This document shows positions 1-8,685 of a stretch of 64,000 bases of DNA, in pieces. A model generated the notes under the pieces. It ran no database searches, was not told the origin of the DNA, and saw only the letters and a program-made list of their open reading frames with translations. The DNA comes from Porticoccaceae bacterium. Its GTDB lineage: Bacteria; Pseudomonadota; Gammaproteobacteria; Pseudomonadales; Porticoccaceae. Location: the NCBI GenBank assembly GCA_023228865.1, contig JALOAH010000008.1, positions 6,197 through 70,196 of the forward strand. The letters run 5' to 3'. Positions within the stretch are counted from its first letter, which is position 1, and each line of letters opens with the position of its first letter. A program made the position numbers and the translations under genes.

Positions 1-1
1 C

Positions 2-1216
2 TCATTTTGGCAGTCCGCCGCGTTGCCCAATCGCAAAACAGAAGCCTGGCGTTTTACCAGTGTCGACGCCCTCAAACAGGCTTTTTCTTCGCCAAGCGCA
101 GACTTTGGCAGTGGGGTGGTGCCGGAATTGCCCGACCTGGGTGGCGTCAGGCTGGTTTTTGTCAACGGCCAGTATCGTCCTGAATTGTCCAGCAAGGCGC
201 TTCCGGAAGGGGTGACCCTGGTGCGCTTTGTCGATGCCAATGAAAATCAGGCAGCCCTGATTCGCGAAAAACTGGGCACCGCTGTCAAACATGAACAGCA
301 CCTGTTTGCTGCCCTCAACGCCGCCGCTCTGGAAGATGGCCTGTTTCTCCAGGTTGCCGACAATGTTTCCGTGAAAGCGCCAATACAGCTGGTGTGGTCG
401 GTAACCGCCCAGGATCGCGCTTTTGCCGTGATGCAGCGTCTTTTAGTGCATATGGCCGCCAACAGCAATGCCACGCTGGTTGAGCATTTTGCTGGTGACC
501 CCGCTGAAACTGCAGTATTCAGCAACGGCATCACCGAATTGTTTCTCGACGCTGGTGCGCAATTACAGCATCACCGTCTTCACCTGGAGCAGGGGGCTGC
601 CATCCATATCGGCGGTGTTCACGCCAGACTTTCCCAGGACAGCAACCTGGAGAGCTTTCACCTGGCTGTGGGCAGTGAATTAAAGCGCATCGACATTGTG
701 GTTGACCACCAGGGGCAGGGCGCTTACTGCAACCTCAACGGCATTTATCTGGTCAGTAACAAGGATCACGTCGACTACCACACCTGCCTTGAACACAGCG
801 TTCCCCAATGCACCAGCAGTGAAACCTTTCGCGGTATTGTCGGCGATCAGGCCAGCGCCGTCTTCAATGGCCGCATTCATATTCATCCCCACGCCCAGAA
901 AACCCGGGCAGAACTGAGAAACAACAATCTCCTCACCAGCAATCGCGCTGTTATCAATACCAAGCCGGAGCTGGAAATTTATGCGGATGATGTTCAGTGT
1001 GCCCACGGCGCCACGGTGGCACAGCTGGATCCGACAATTCTTCACTACATGCGGACTCGGGGTATCTCCCGCGCCGAAGCAGAGGTGATGATGAGCTACG
1101 GTTTTATTAATGAGTTGATTCGCGGGCTGCGCTGTGAGCCTTTGCGGGAATATCTCGAACCACTGCTGGCTCAGCGTTTAACTCCCAACTCCAAACTGAC
1201 CAGACATATCCCATGA
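2..1216 (+). CDS. sufD: SufD, Fe-S cluster scaffold complex subunit (5' partial)
   Basis: Partial gene whose frame is open to the left edge. The visible part begins with a segment of the SufD type (LPNRKTEAWRFTSVDAL). SufD is the non-ATPase partner in the SufBCD scaffold that assembles Fe-S clusters in the cytoplasm. The C-terminal two thirds carry the beta-helix core of the SufB/SufD family, including the stretch TRAELRNNNLL and the late YADDVQCAHGATV segment with its conserved Cys and His. The start lies upstream of the window; the TTG at 23 is not a credible start because homology continues across it. It overlaps sufS by 4 bases (ATGA), so the two are translationally coupled. Identity rests on recognised family motifs and on the following suf genes. 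Confidence 0.95.
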   Translation, partial: SFWQSAALPNRKTEAWRFTSVDALKQAFSSPSADFGSGVVPELPDLGGVRLVFVNGQYRPELSSKALPEGVTLVRFVDANENQAALIREKLGTAVKHEQHLFAALNAAALEDGLFLQVADNVSVKAPIQLVWSVTAQDRAFAVMQRLLVHMAANSNATLVEHFAGDPAETAVFSNGITELFLDAGAQLQHHRLHLEQGAAIHIGGVHARLSQDSNLESFHLAVGSELKRIDIVVDHQGQGAYCNLNGIYLVSNKDHVDYHTCLEHSVPQCTSSETFRGIVGDQASAVFNGRIHIHPHAQKTRAELRNNNLLTSNRAVINTKPELEIYADDVQCAHGATVAQLDPTILHYMRTRGISRAEAEVMMSYGFINELIRGLRCEPLREYLEPLLAQRLTPNSKLTRHIP

Positions 1217-2463
1217 ACACATCGCTAAAGGTTAGCAACCTGCCTGTTTTTGATGCCGAGGCCATTCGCCGGGATTTTCCTATCCTCAACCAACAGGTGA
1301 ATGGTCATCCGCTGGTGTACCTGGACAATGCGGCGACTACCCAGAAGCCGGAACAGGTGATCACGGCGATCGCTAACTATTACCGCCACGACAACGCCAA
1401 TGTTCATCGCGGCGTTCACACCCTCAGTGATCGAGCGACCCAGGCGTTTGAAAGCGCCCGCGAAACCACCAGCCGTTTTCTCAACAGCCCCAGTTCCAGG
1501 CAGATTATCTGGGTGCGCGGCGTGACCGAAGCCATTAATCTGGTGGCGTACAGCTGGGGGCGTCATAACCTCAATGCCGGTGACCGCGTGCTGGTATCCC
1601 AGCTCGAGCACCATTCCAACATCGTCCCCTGGCAGATGATCTGCGCCGAGCGCGGCGCCGAAGTGGTAGCCATTCCCATCATGGCTACAGGGGATATCGA
1701 TATCCACCAGCTTGAAGCCCTGCTCGATGAGCGCGTCAAAATGGTGGCCGTCAATCACGTCTCCAATGCATTGGGAACCGTTAACCCCATTGTCGACATC
1801 ATTAAGCTGGCCCATGCCGCCGGAGCAAAAGTTCTCATTGACGGCGCTCAGTCGGTGGCGCATTGGCCTGTTGATGTCCAGGCACTGGGCTGTGATTTTT
1901 ATGCGTTCTCTGGCCACAAGCTTTTTGGTCCCACGGGAATCGGGGTACTTTGGGGCAGGGAAGCTCTGTTGGATGCAATGCCCCCTTTTATGGGCGGTGG
2001 TGAAATGATTGAAAGCGTCAGTTTTGCCGGCACCACATTCAATACGTTGCCATTTAAGTTTGAAGCGGGTACACCGGATATTGCCGGCGCCGTAGGGTTG
2101 GCTGCGGCCATCCACTACATTAATGGCATAGACAGAACCGCAGCGGCATTGCACGAACAGCAGCTGCTGCAAAAATCCATCGCCCTTGCCGATAACGTCG
2201 AGGGCTTAAAACGCATAGGCACGCCCCTCCATGGCGCGGGCATTTTCAGCTTTGTGGTGGATGGTATGCATCCCAGCGATCTGGGCATGCTCCTCGATCA
2301 ACAGGGCATTGCGGTACGCACGGGTCACCACTGCGCCCAGCCATTGATGGATTACTACGGTCTTCCCGGTACGGTGCGGGCATCCTACTCAATTTACAAT
2401 ACCGAGGACGATGTTGAACGCCTGTTTGCCGGAATTCACAAAGCAAAAAAATTGTTTGCATAG
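1213..2463 (+). CDS. sufS: SufS, group II cysteine desulfurase
   Basis: PLP enzyme of 416 residues that takes sulfur from L-cysteine and hands it to SufE for Fe-S assembly. The PLP-binding lysine lies in FSGHKLFGPTG (about Lys236) and the persulfide cysteine in RTGHHCAQPLM (about Cys374). This spacing and context are those of SufS rather than IscS. The N-terminus (FDAEAIRRDFPIL, then VYLDNAATTQKP) is typical, so the ATG at 1213 inside the end of sufD is accepted. It sits between sufD and an A-type carrier, and sufE follows three genes later, so the donor and its activator are in one operon. Confidence 0.97.
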   Translation: MNTSLKVSNLPVFDAEAIRRDFPILNQQVNGHPLVYLDNAATTQKPEQVITAIANYYRHDNANVHRGVHTLSDRATQAFESARETTSRFLNSPSSRQIIWVRGVTEAINLVAYSWGRHNLNAGDRVLVSQLEHHSNIVPWQMICAERGAEVVAIPIMATGDIDIHQLEALLDERVKMVAVNHVSNALGTVNPIVDIIKLAHAAGAKVLIDGAQSVAHWPVDVQALGCDFYAFSGHKLFGPTGIGVLWGREALLDAMPPFMGGGEMIESVSFAGTTFNTLPFKFEAGTPDIAGAVGLAAAIHYINGIDRTAAALHEQQLLQKSIALADNVEGLKRIGTPLHGAGIFSFVVDGMHPSDLGMLLDQQGIAVRTGHHCAQPLMDYYGLPGTVRASYSIYNTEDDVERLFAGIHKAKKLFA

Positions 2464-2487
2464 GCAGTATTTGAACAGAGGTGTGTT

Positions 2488-2841
2488 ATGACTGTGGAAA
2501 AATTTGATTTCGATAGTGCGATTTCAGTAACGCCTGCCGCCGCCAGGCACTTCAGAACTCAGCTCAAAGACAAGAATGGCAAATACCTGCGCATCAGCAT
2601 TGCTCGAAATGGCTGTAGCGGCTACAAATACGTGTTTGAAGAGGTTGGCGAGGGTCAGGAAACTGATTTGACCCTTGATCTGGAGGATGGCCTCAAGGTG
2701 TTTGTCGCCCCCGATGCGATAAGTGTTCTCCATGGCGCGCAAATTGACTATGTTTTTGAAGGGGTCAATCAGGTTCTCACCATCAACAACCCCAATGTCA
2801 CTGCCTCCTGTGGCTGTGGCGAAAGCTTTAGTATCGAGTAA
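2488..2841 (+). CDS. sufA: A-type Fe-S carrier protein (SufA/IscA/HesB family)
   Basis: 117-residue protein of the HesB/IscA family that carries or transfers Fe-S clusters. The three invariant cysteines are visible: Cys43 in RNGCSGYKY and Cys108 and Cys110 in SCGCGESF close to the C-terminus. Length and spacing are normal for the family. The gene starts 24 bases after sufS, preceded by a purine-rich GAGGTG stretch. The symbol sufA is given from its place in the suf operon; the sequence alone cannot separate SufA from ErpA or IscA. Confidence 0.9.
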   Translation: MTVEKFDFDSAISVTPAAARHFRTQLKDKNGKYLRISIARNGCSGYKYVFEEVGEGQETDLTLDLEDGLKVFVAPDAISVLHGAQIDYVFEGVNQVLTINNPNVTASCGCGESFSIE

Positions 2842-2856
2842 TCGGGATTTACCGCA

Positions 2857-3402
2857 ATGACCATGCAGCAGGAAAGAAAAATTCTGACCACTCAGCGGGC
2901 ATGTCCCGGGCGCCTGGTACCCGTGGGCACGCCGGTGACCATTCCCGCCGATACCTTTGTGACATTGACCCAATCCCTGGGTGGCAACTACACCCTTATT
3001 TACAACGGCAATATGGTCAGAGTTGACGGCACCGATGCCGACGCTCTGGGGCTGGAATCCCTGAAGCTCGAATTTCCCGCCCCTGTGGATGGCGGCATCG
3101 ATGAGCAGCAGGTCTGGGGCGCACTGCGAACCATTTACGATCCGGAAATCCCTGTTGATCTGGTGAGCCTTGGTCTTATCTATGCTGTTCGCATCGACCA
3201 GGGCGAGGGGCTGGTGAATATTACCATGACCCTGACCGCACCCGGTTGCGGTATGGGGCCGGTGTTGGTGGGGGATGTTGAATACCGTGTTGCCCAGGTA
3301 CCCAATGTCCGCAAGGTTGCCGTTGAGCTGGTGTTTGATCCTCCCTGGAGCAGGGAGATGATGTCTGAGGAAGCTCAACTGGAAACCGGAATGTTTTATT
3401 AG
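2857..3402 (+). CDS. sufT: SufT-like Fe-S maturation protein (MIP18/DUF59 domain)
   Basis: 181 residues. The C-terminal half is a MIP18 (DUF59) domain with the signature DPEIPVDLVSLGLIY and the cysteine-containing loop TAPGCGMGP. The N-terminal half (VGTPVTIPADTFVTLTQSLGGNY) is the extension found in SufT proteins encoded in suf operons. SufT is linked to Fe-S protein maturation, with the biochemical step not settled. The gene lies 15 bases after the A-type carrier and 26 before sufE, clearly in the operon. Confidence 0.92.
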   Translation: MTMQQERKILTTQRACPGRLVPVGTPVTIPADTFVTLTQSLGGNYTLIYNGNMVRVDGTDADALGLESLKLEFPAPVDGGIDEQQVWGALRTIYDPEIPVDLVSLGLIYAVRIDQGEGLVNITMTLTAPGCGMGPVLVGDVEYRVAQVPNVRKVAVELVFDPPWSREMMSEEAQLETGMFY

Positions 3403-3428
3403 TATCAACAGACCCTAGAGATTGATCG

Positions 3429-3887
3429 ATGTCTGAATCAGCTGTAGCACAGGAAAACCCCTTTGGTCGCACCATCAACAGTGGCGACATTGTCGACACG
3501 TTAAGTTTTTTTGACAGTTGGGAAGACCGCTACAAGTATATTATTGACCTTGGCAAGGAATTGCCGCCCCTCGACGAGTCCCTGCATACCGACGGGCTGC
3601 GGGTCAAGGGCTGCCAGAGCCAGGTCTGGATAGCGACAAGTCTCAACAACGGCAAGATCCAGCTTTCTGCCGACAGCGACGCCTTTATCGTCAAGGGATT
3701 GTTGGGTGTGGTTCTCGCTGCCTATAACAACAGAACCCCGGCTGAGGTGCTGGCGTTTGATGTTGACGCCTATTTCGATGAGCTGGAACTGCTCAGCCAT
3801 CTGACGCCAACCCGCGGTAATGGACTGCGGGCGGTGGTGGCTCATATTCGCGCCATTGCCCAGACGCTTGCGGGGGGCAATGGCTGA
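3429..3887 (+). CDS. sufE: SufE, sulfur acceptor and activator of SufS
   Basis: 152-residue SufE-family protein. The sulfur-accepting cysteine is in the family motif VKGCQSQVW (about Cys62). The N-terminal region DTLSFFDSWEDRYKYIIDLGKELP and the late LTPTRGNGLRAVVAHIR are also typical. It receives persulfide sulfur from SufS and passes it to SufBCD. It is the last gene of the suf operon, and a strong hairpin with a T run follows 27 bases after the stop. Confidence 0.96.
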   Translation: MSESAVAQENPFGRTINSGDIVDTLSFFDSWEDRYKYIIDLGKELPPLDESLHTDGLRVKGCQSQVWIATSLNNGKIQLSADSDAFIVKGLLGVVLAAYNNRTPAEVLAFDVDAYFDELELLSHLTPTRGNGLRAVVAHIRAIAQTLAGGNG

Positions 3888-3914
3888 AGTTTTCCCAGGG
3901 TTGCAACCTTCTCA

Positions 3915-3947
3915 AAAACTCCGCTGTGGCGGAGTTTTATTTTTTAA
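3915..3947. terminator. Bidirectional rho-independent terminator after sufE
   Basis: Perfect 10-bp stem AAAACTCCGC / GCGGAGTTTT with a TGTG loop, followed on the + strand by a T-rich run. It lies between the convergent ends of sufE (+) and the SPOR gene (-). The flanking A and T runs let it work in both directions. Confidence 0.85.
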
Positions 3948-4723
3948 AGCCGCCTTTTTAGCTGAATGCTGTCAATGCCGTTCTGGGTGAGAATGGCGCG
4001 GGCGTTGCTGAGTTCAGCTTTGCTGGTAAAGGGTCCGACAAGCACGCGGTGCCAGGTTTCGTTGCCGCCAGTGGACACTTTTTCAATATTTGCATGCATA
4101 TTGAGCAGCAATAGGCTGGCTCTGACGCTGTCGGCATCAGCCGCGCTTCTGAACGATCCGGCCTGGAGAACATAAACCTCCGTGGATGGTGCCGCTTCTT
4201 GAGCGGGCGCAGATGGTGGTGGCGGAGGAGGAGGTGGCTGAGCTGGCGCAGTTGTTGCGGCAACATCCGCCTGGGGTGGCGGGCTGATTTTCTCCGCCAC
4301 CACGGTTTTGTCCTCGCTGGTTTCCGTGGTTTTTGTCAAATTTTCTGTGGTTGCCGCCAGGGTTTTGGCATCTGGTTCGGGAATGACAACGGCCTTGGCG
4401 GCGGGCATTTCGCCATTTTCATCGGGAACAATGACTTCGCTTTCTTTTAACAGGGTATAAAAATCAAAGCGCGGTTTATGGCTCTGGCTGGTTTCTGGTG
4501 CAGGTTCGGCCTGTGGCGGCGCGGCCTCGCTATCGGCGGTTTGGGCTGTGGTGTTGTCGCCTTCTTGCTCACCCTGCCAATTGATAATGCCGGTGACCAG
4601 GGTGCCGATCAAAACTCCGGCCACGAGCCATATCCAGCCAGGCAGGCTTTGCCTTGAAGGTTTAACCCTGGTATTTCTGGGTTTCGCTGTGCGGCGGTTG
4701 GTTGGCGGATAATCTCTAGTCAT
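3944..4723 (-). CDS. SPOR-domain inner-membrane protein, FtsN-like
   Basis: About 259 residues from the ATG at 4723; a longer form from 4753 is possible, and neither start has a good ribosome binding site. Layout: a basic cytoplasmic N-terminus, one membrane segment (GWIWLVAGVLIGTLVTGII, roughly residues 30-48), a long Pro/Ala/Thr/Glu-rich periplasmic linker with a polyproline run, and a C-terminal SPOR domain (YVLQAGSFRSAADADSVRA to the end). SPOR domains bind denuded septal peptidoglycan, and this architecture matches FtsN. Its place next to priA is common in Pseudomonas-like genomes. The name is by architecture only; it could be another SPOR protein. Confidence 0.85.
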   Translation of the reverse strand: MTRDYPPTNRRTAKPRNTRVKPSRQSLPGWIWLVAGVLIGTLVTGIINWQGEQEGDNTTAQTADSEAAPPQAEPAPETSQSHKPRFDFYTLLKESEVIVPDENGEMPAAKAVVIPEPDAKTLAATTENLTKTTETSEDKTVVAEKISPPPQADVAATTAPAQPPPPPPPPSAPAQEAAPSTEVYVLQAGSFRSAADADSVRASLLLLNMHANIEKVSTGGNETWHRVLVGPFTSKAELSNARAILTQNGIDSIQLKRRL

Positions 4724-4753
4724 GGCGTCGACGTGTCTGTGCAACCTGGGCAT

Positions 4754-5053
4754 TGTTTTATGGGGTGATGGGATTATATAAGAATAAACCTTTGAATTTA
4801 AATAAATCTTTTAACGCTTTGAAAAATAATAAAATCTAATGGCCTGACCCTTAGCCATGACGGGTGAGAAAACCTTTGGTCTGAATCAAATTTTGTCCTG
4901 TCTGGGTAAACGCAGCGGCTCTGTTTGACAATAAAATCAGCGAAAACTGGCAAGGGGGGCTGCTGGCAAAGTGTCACCAGAGCAAAACACATTGCCGAGC
5001 CGGGAGTGCAGCTGAAAATCTTGATCCGCAAGCGCTCTGGTGCAGTATTGGGG
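4754..5053. other. 300-base gap between the SPOR gene and priA; no gene recognised
   Basis: AT-rich at its left end. It contains a widely spaced 9-bp inverted repeat (CACCAGAGC at 4975 and GCTCTGGTG at 5034). The short frames here have no recognisable product, no good ribosome binding site and poor codon character. It presumably carries the promoter of the SPOR gene. Confidence 0.5.
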
Positions 5054-7255
5054 CTAACTGGATTCCTGAGGATCTATATCCACGGCCCAACGCAGGTTGC
5101 GACTGTCTTTGTCGGCCTCAAGTTGCTGGCACATCAGGGTTAGGGCGTCGCCCAGCTGGCGCCTGTTGCTGGCAAACATGGAGAGCACAAAGCGGTGAAA
5201 GCCTTTGCGTCGCTCCAATGTTGCAGGTAGCGGCCCCAGATAGCGTGCGTCTGGGCTGGGGGGCAGTGCCTTTTCAAGCAGTGCGCGCGCCCTGTTGAGA
5301 TAGGACTCCGCCAGTTTGGGATTGCTGGCTTCTGCGCGCACAATCGCCATATGGCTGTAGGGGGGCAGACCTTGGTGGCGGCGATCGGCGAGCAGCATTT
5401 TGGAGAAGTTGCGGTAATCTCCTTTCACCAGTTCGCGAAGCAGGGGGTGGTCAACGTAGTGACTCTGGATAATCACCTTGCCTGGCTGGTCGCCACGGCC
5501 GGCGCGACCGGCCACCTGGGTGATCATTTGCGCCATTCTTTCCATTGCCCTGAAATCGGTGCTGAAAAGACCGCTGTCTACTTCGAGAAGGGCAGCCAGG
5601 GTGACACCAGGAAAGTGATGGCCTTTGGCAATCATCTGGGTGCCGACGAGAATGCAGGGCTTATTGCGGTGAATTTCTTCTATGGCATTGGCCATGGCGT
5701 TTTTGTTTCTGGTGCTGTCTCTGTCGAGGCGAATAATGCGGGTGCCGGGAAACAGCTGTTCCAAAATCTCTTCGCTGCGCTCCGTGCCCTGGCCGACAAA
5801 ATGGATATTGGCGCTGTGGCATTGGCTGCACAGGGATGGCAGGGGCTGTTGTTGTTCGCACTGGTGGCAAATGAGCTTGTTTTGGCGCAAATGGGTGGTC
5901 ATTTTCGTTGAGCAGTGGAGGCATTCTGCCTGCCAGCCGCAGTCGTGGCAGAGCAGCAGGGGAGCATAACCGCGGCGATTGAGAAAGACCAATACCTGGT
6001 TGCCGTTGCCGAGTTCCGCTGTCATGGCCTTGAGCAGGGGAGCCGAAAAGCCCGCTTTCAAATCGGTTCCCTTCAGATCTATGAGTTGCCATTGGGGGTG
6101 CGGGTGGTGATGGCCGCGATCTCTCAGCTCGATCGATGTATAGCGGCCGCGCTCACTGTTGAGCTGGGTTTCCAGGGAAGGGGTGGCGCTGCCAAGAATC
6201 ACAGGAATCTGCTCCCGGTTGGCGCGCATCACAGCCACATCCCTTGCGGAGTAGCGGAAGCCATCCTGCTGCTTAAATGAGGGGTCGTGTTCTTCGTCGA
6301 GAATAATGATTCCCGGATTGGCCAGCGGCGTAAAAATAGCCGATCTGGTGCCGATAATAATTCTGGCAATGCCGCTGCGGGCGTCTGCCCAACTTTGCAG
6401 GCGCTCTCTGTCGCTGAGACCTGAGTGTATCGGGGCGACAGGGCAATTAAAGCGGCGCTGAAATCTTGTCAGTGTCTGCGGGGTAAGGTTGATTTCCGGA
6501 ACCAGCACCAGCGCCTGTTTGCCGGCCTTTAAAATCTCTGCGATGGCCTGCAGGTATACCTCTGTTTTACCGGTGCCGGTGTCGCCAAATAACAGGTAAC
6601 TTTGAAAACCTTCAAGATGGATGTTCGCCAGTGCCTGTTGTTGCTCGGCTCTGAGGCTGAGGCCGGGTTCGGCGAGTAGTTTATCCGCCGAAAACAGCGC
6701 CTTGGGCAAAAACAGCTTGCTGATCAGGCCACGACTTTCCAGGGCGCGAATATTGACGCGGCTAAAACCTTTTTCAATCAGCTCCTCGCTGCTTAGGCTG
6801 TGGTGTTCTCTCAGTAAATGCACCAGCTGCTGCTGTTTTTTTGCCCTTTGCAGCGAGGTTTCACTGAGACCGAGGCCGAGGTTACTGAGCTGCCAATGTT
6901 CGCAAACATGGTCGGGCACGGGCGCGCCCTTGCGCAGCAGGGCGGGCAGGGTGGAAAGCAGTGTGTCGCCCACTGGGTGTTGATAATAGTCTGCAGCCCA
7001 GAGATACAGTTGCAGTAGCTGCTCATCCACCAGCGGTTCCTGGTCGATGACCTCGCTGATGGCTTTGAGTTTGTGCATGGGTTGGGAGCTGTTTTCGGCG
7101 CAGCCGATGACAATGCCCACCAGGGTGCGTTTGCCAAAGGGGACTTTGACGCGAGTGCCGACAGGAATTTGTCGTTCCCCTTGGTGACTGTTTGCCGCAG
7201 GCAGATAGTCAAAACCGCGTCTCAGGGGTGAGGGTATGGCAACAGTAAATATCAA
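5054..7255 (-). CDS. priA: PriA, primosomal replication-restart helicase
   Basis: 733 residues, the normal PriA length. The N-terminal DNA-binding part starts with the typical FTVAIPSPLRRGFDYL. The superfamily 2 helicase core shows Walker A GDTGTGKTEVYL and the DEAH-type box ILDEEHD. Between the helicase lobes lies the zinc-binding insert with paired cysteines (CHDCGWQAECLHC, then CHQCEQ and CSQC), followed by GTQMIAKGHHFPGVTL. PriA recognises stalled forks and reloads the replisome. It is divergent from rpmE, as in many gammaproteobacteria. Confidence 0.97.
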   Translation of the reverse strand: MIFTVAIPSPLRRGFDYLPAANSHQGERQIPVGTRVKVPFGKRTLVGIVIGCAENSSQPMHKLKAISEVIDQEPLVDEQLLQLYLWAADYYQHPVGDTLLSTLPALLRKGAPVPDHVCEHWQLSNLGLGLSETSLQRAKKQQQLVHLLREHHSLSSEELIEKGFSRVNIRALESRGLISKLFLPKALFSADKLLAEPGLSLRAEQQQALANIHLEGFQSYLLFGDTGTGKTEVYLQAIAEILKAGKQALVLVPEINLTPQTLTRFQRRFNCPVAPIHSGLSDRERLQSWADARSGIARIIIGTRSAIFTPLANPGIIILDEEHDPSFKQQDGFRYSARDVAVMRANREQIPVILGSATPSLETQLNSERGRYTSIELRDRGHHHPHPQWQLIDLKGTDLKAGFSAPLLKAMTAELGNGNQVLVFLNRRGYAPLLLCHDCGWQAECLHCSTKMTTHLRQNKLICHQCEQQQPLPSLCSQCHSANIHFVGQGTERSEEILEQLFPGTRIIRLDRDSTRNKNAMANAIEEIHRNKPCILVGTQMIAKGHHFPGVTLAALLEVDSGLFSTDFRAMERMAQMITQVAGRAGRGDQPGKVIIQSHYVDHPLLRELVKGDYRNFSKMLLADRRHQGLPPYSHMAIVRAEASNPKLAESYLNRARALLEKALPPSPDARYLGPLPATLERRKGFHRFVLSMFASNRRQLGDALTLMCQQLEADKDSRNLRWAVDIDPQESS

Positions 7256-7288
7256 ACCGGGTTCCGCGCTAGGTTATGCAATAGATTG

Positions 7289-7316
7289 TTGAAAATTGGT
7301 GGGATTCTGTTAGTAT
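7289..7316 (+). promoter_or_regulatory. Predicted sigma-70 promoter of rpmE
   Basis: TTGAAA (7289-7294), 16-base spacer, TAGTAT (7311-7316), followed by a GC-rich discriminator (gcgcgctccg). GC-rich discriminators are typical of growth-rate and stringently controlled ribosomal promoters. Predicted by eye only. Confidence 0.5.
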
Positions 7317-7405
7317 GCGCGCTCCGTAAACCAACGGCATGCGGTGCCCGGCAAGAGTGGAAAAGTAAATGACTGGGTGGCGGTATGCAAGCATTGAGGC
7401 GCATT

Positions 7406-7621
7406 ATGAAATCTGAAATCCATCCAGTCTATGGCAAAATGACCGCCAACTGTAGCTGCGGCAACGTAATTGAAGTGGGTTCTACTCTGGCAAACAACAT
7501 CCACCTGGACGTCTGCTCAAGCTGTCACCCATTCTATACCGGCAAGCAAAAAGTTGCTGATGTCGGCGGCCGTATCGATCGCTTCAAGAAGCGTTTTGGC
7601 GGCAAAATTTCCAGCAAATAA
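7406..7621 (+). CDS. rpmE: 50S ribosomal protein L31, zinc-binding form
   Basis: 71 residues from the ATG at 7406 ([13 protein letters not shown]), which matches the family start; the longer frame from 7385 adds seven unlikely residues. Zinc ligands are present as CSC (Cys16, Cys18) and CSSC (Cys37, Cys40), so this is the C+ zinc form rather than the zinc-free paralogue. The C-terminal [11 protein letters not shown] is conserved. A terminator follows at once. Confidence 0.96.
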   Translation: MKSEIHPVYGKMTANCSCGNVIEVGSTLANNIHLDVCSSCHPFYTGKQKVADVGGRIDRFKKRFGGKISSK

Positions 7622-7631
7622 GTTTTTACCC

Positions 7632-8483
7632 TTGTTTGAGCGTAAAACGCCCTGGCGCCACCGCCGGGGCGTTTTTGTTTGGCTGCTGTTTGTTGTTGTC
7701 GCCAGCCAATGTGCTCGCAGTGGCGCCGACACCCTGTCCGTTGCCGGGTTGCCTTTGGCCAGCCAATCCAGCTTGCATTGCGGTCTTGGCCAGCTTGCGC
7801 AAACATCCCGAGTAGAGGCGGTGGCCATCAAATCCGTAATTGATGGCGATACCCTCAAGCTGGTGGATGGTCGCAAAGTTCGCCTTATTGGCATTAATGC
7901 CCCTGAGCTTCACAGCCCGCAGCGCCCTCAGGAAGAGTTCCATGGCCGCAAGGCCAAGGCTGCAGCAGGGGAGTTTTTTACACGTGGCGCAAAGGCCTAT
8001 CTGGTTGAAGATAAGGAGAGCAGGGATCATTACGGGCGCGCGCTGGCTCATCTGTTCAATGATAAGGGTGAAAATCTCGAAGCCCATTTGCTGAGCCGCG
8101 GTCTAGCCTGGCATGTGGCAGTTCCCCCCAATCTTCACCTTGCGGATTGTCTGGCAAAGCTGGAGGCCAGAGCGCGCGCCCAGAATCTCGGCATTTGGCA
8201 ACTGGGGGCGTTATCCTCACAAACTCTGGCGGGAGGTGGTTTTCAGCGAGTTCGAGGGCGAGTGGAAAAAGTCACCCTGGCCGGGGCATGGTGGCTGAAT
8301 TTTGACGGCGATCTGGCGGCAGTGATTTATCCCGAACACCAGCACCGTTTTGATAAAAAATGGCTGCGTCGTCTCGAGGGGCAACGTGTTGAAGTTCAGG
8401 GGTGGGTCTATTCCGCCCCGCGGGGCAAGAAAGCCTGGCGCATGAAACTGGAAACCCCCTACGCCATTGAAAAGGGTCATTAA
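7632..8483 (+). CDS. Staphylococcal-nuclease-like (thermonuclease) protein, membrane-anchored or exported
   Basis: About 283 residues from a TTG at 7632. A basic N-terminus precedes a hydrophobic segment (VFVWLLFVVVAS) that reads as a signal or anchor. The SNase fold follows: VIDGDTLKLVDGRKVRLIGINAPE carries the calcium-binding and catalytic Asp/Arg pattern, and SRDHYGRALAHLF the second conserved block. A C-terminal extension (FQRVRGRVEKVTLAGAWWLNFDGD) resembles an OB-like add-on. The start is uncertain: no ATG is available, the frame runs open back into rpmE, and codons 5-17 lie inside the predicted rpmE terminator. The protein would act outside the cytoplasm as a Ca-dependent nuclease. Confidence 0.82.
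   Translation: MFERKTPWRHRRGVFVWLLFVVVASQCARSGADTLSVAGLPLASQSSLHCGLGQLAQTSRVEAVAIKSVIDGDTLKLVDGRKVRLIGINAPELHSPQRPQEEFHGRKAKAAAGEFFTRGAKAYLVEDKESRDHYGRALAHLFNDKGENLEAHLLSRGLAWHVAVPPNLHLADCLAKLEARARAQNLGIWQLGALSSQTLAGGGFQRVRGRVEKVTLAGAWWLNFDGDLAAVIYPEHQHRFDKKWLRRLEGQRVEVQGWVYSAPRGKKAWRMKLETPYAIEKGH
7644..7680 (+). terminator. Rho-independent terminator of rpmE, inside the start of the nuclease frame
   Basis: Stem AAAACGCCC (7644-7652) with GGGCGTTTT (7667-7675), then more T. It overlaps the 5' end of the nuclease reading frame, so expression of the nuclease would depend on read-through or on a start further inside. Confidence 0.75.
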
Positions 8484-8609
8484 CCGAATTCTGCAGCCAG
8501 CTGCCTGAATTTTTCCCCGTCATCCAGTGACAAACAACCAAGCTCGGTCGGTGACAAACGATTACCAAGCAGCAATTCCCTGTAAATTTAAGGGTTATTT
8601 CGAAAGTGC

Positions 8610-8652
8610 TTAATCTGGATCAAATGCCCTTTTTTCAGTTAGTGGTTTACTG
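8610..8652 (+). promoter_or_regulatory. FNR/Anr-type box and promoter for ompW
   Basis: TTAATctggATCAA (8610-8623) matches TTGAT-N4-ATCAA with one mismatch. Its centre lies about 41.5 bases before the start point implied by a TTTACT -10 element (8646-8651), the classic class II FNR spacing. The ATG of ompW is 28 bases further on. FNR control of ompW is known in enterobacteria. No experiment here. Confidence 0.5.
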
Positions 8653-8685
8653 ACACCAGACAAAACTGAAAAGGGAAGCATCCAT

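Noticed and set aside
1225..3408. Long - strand frames opposite sufS, sufA and sufT
   Set aside because: Antisense shadows of well-identified Suf proteins.
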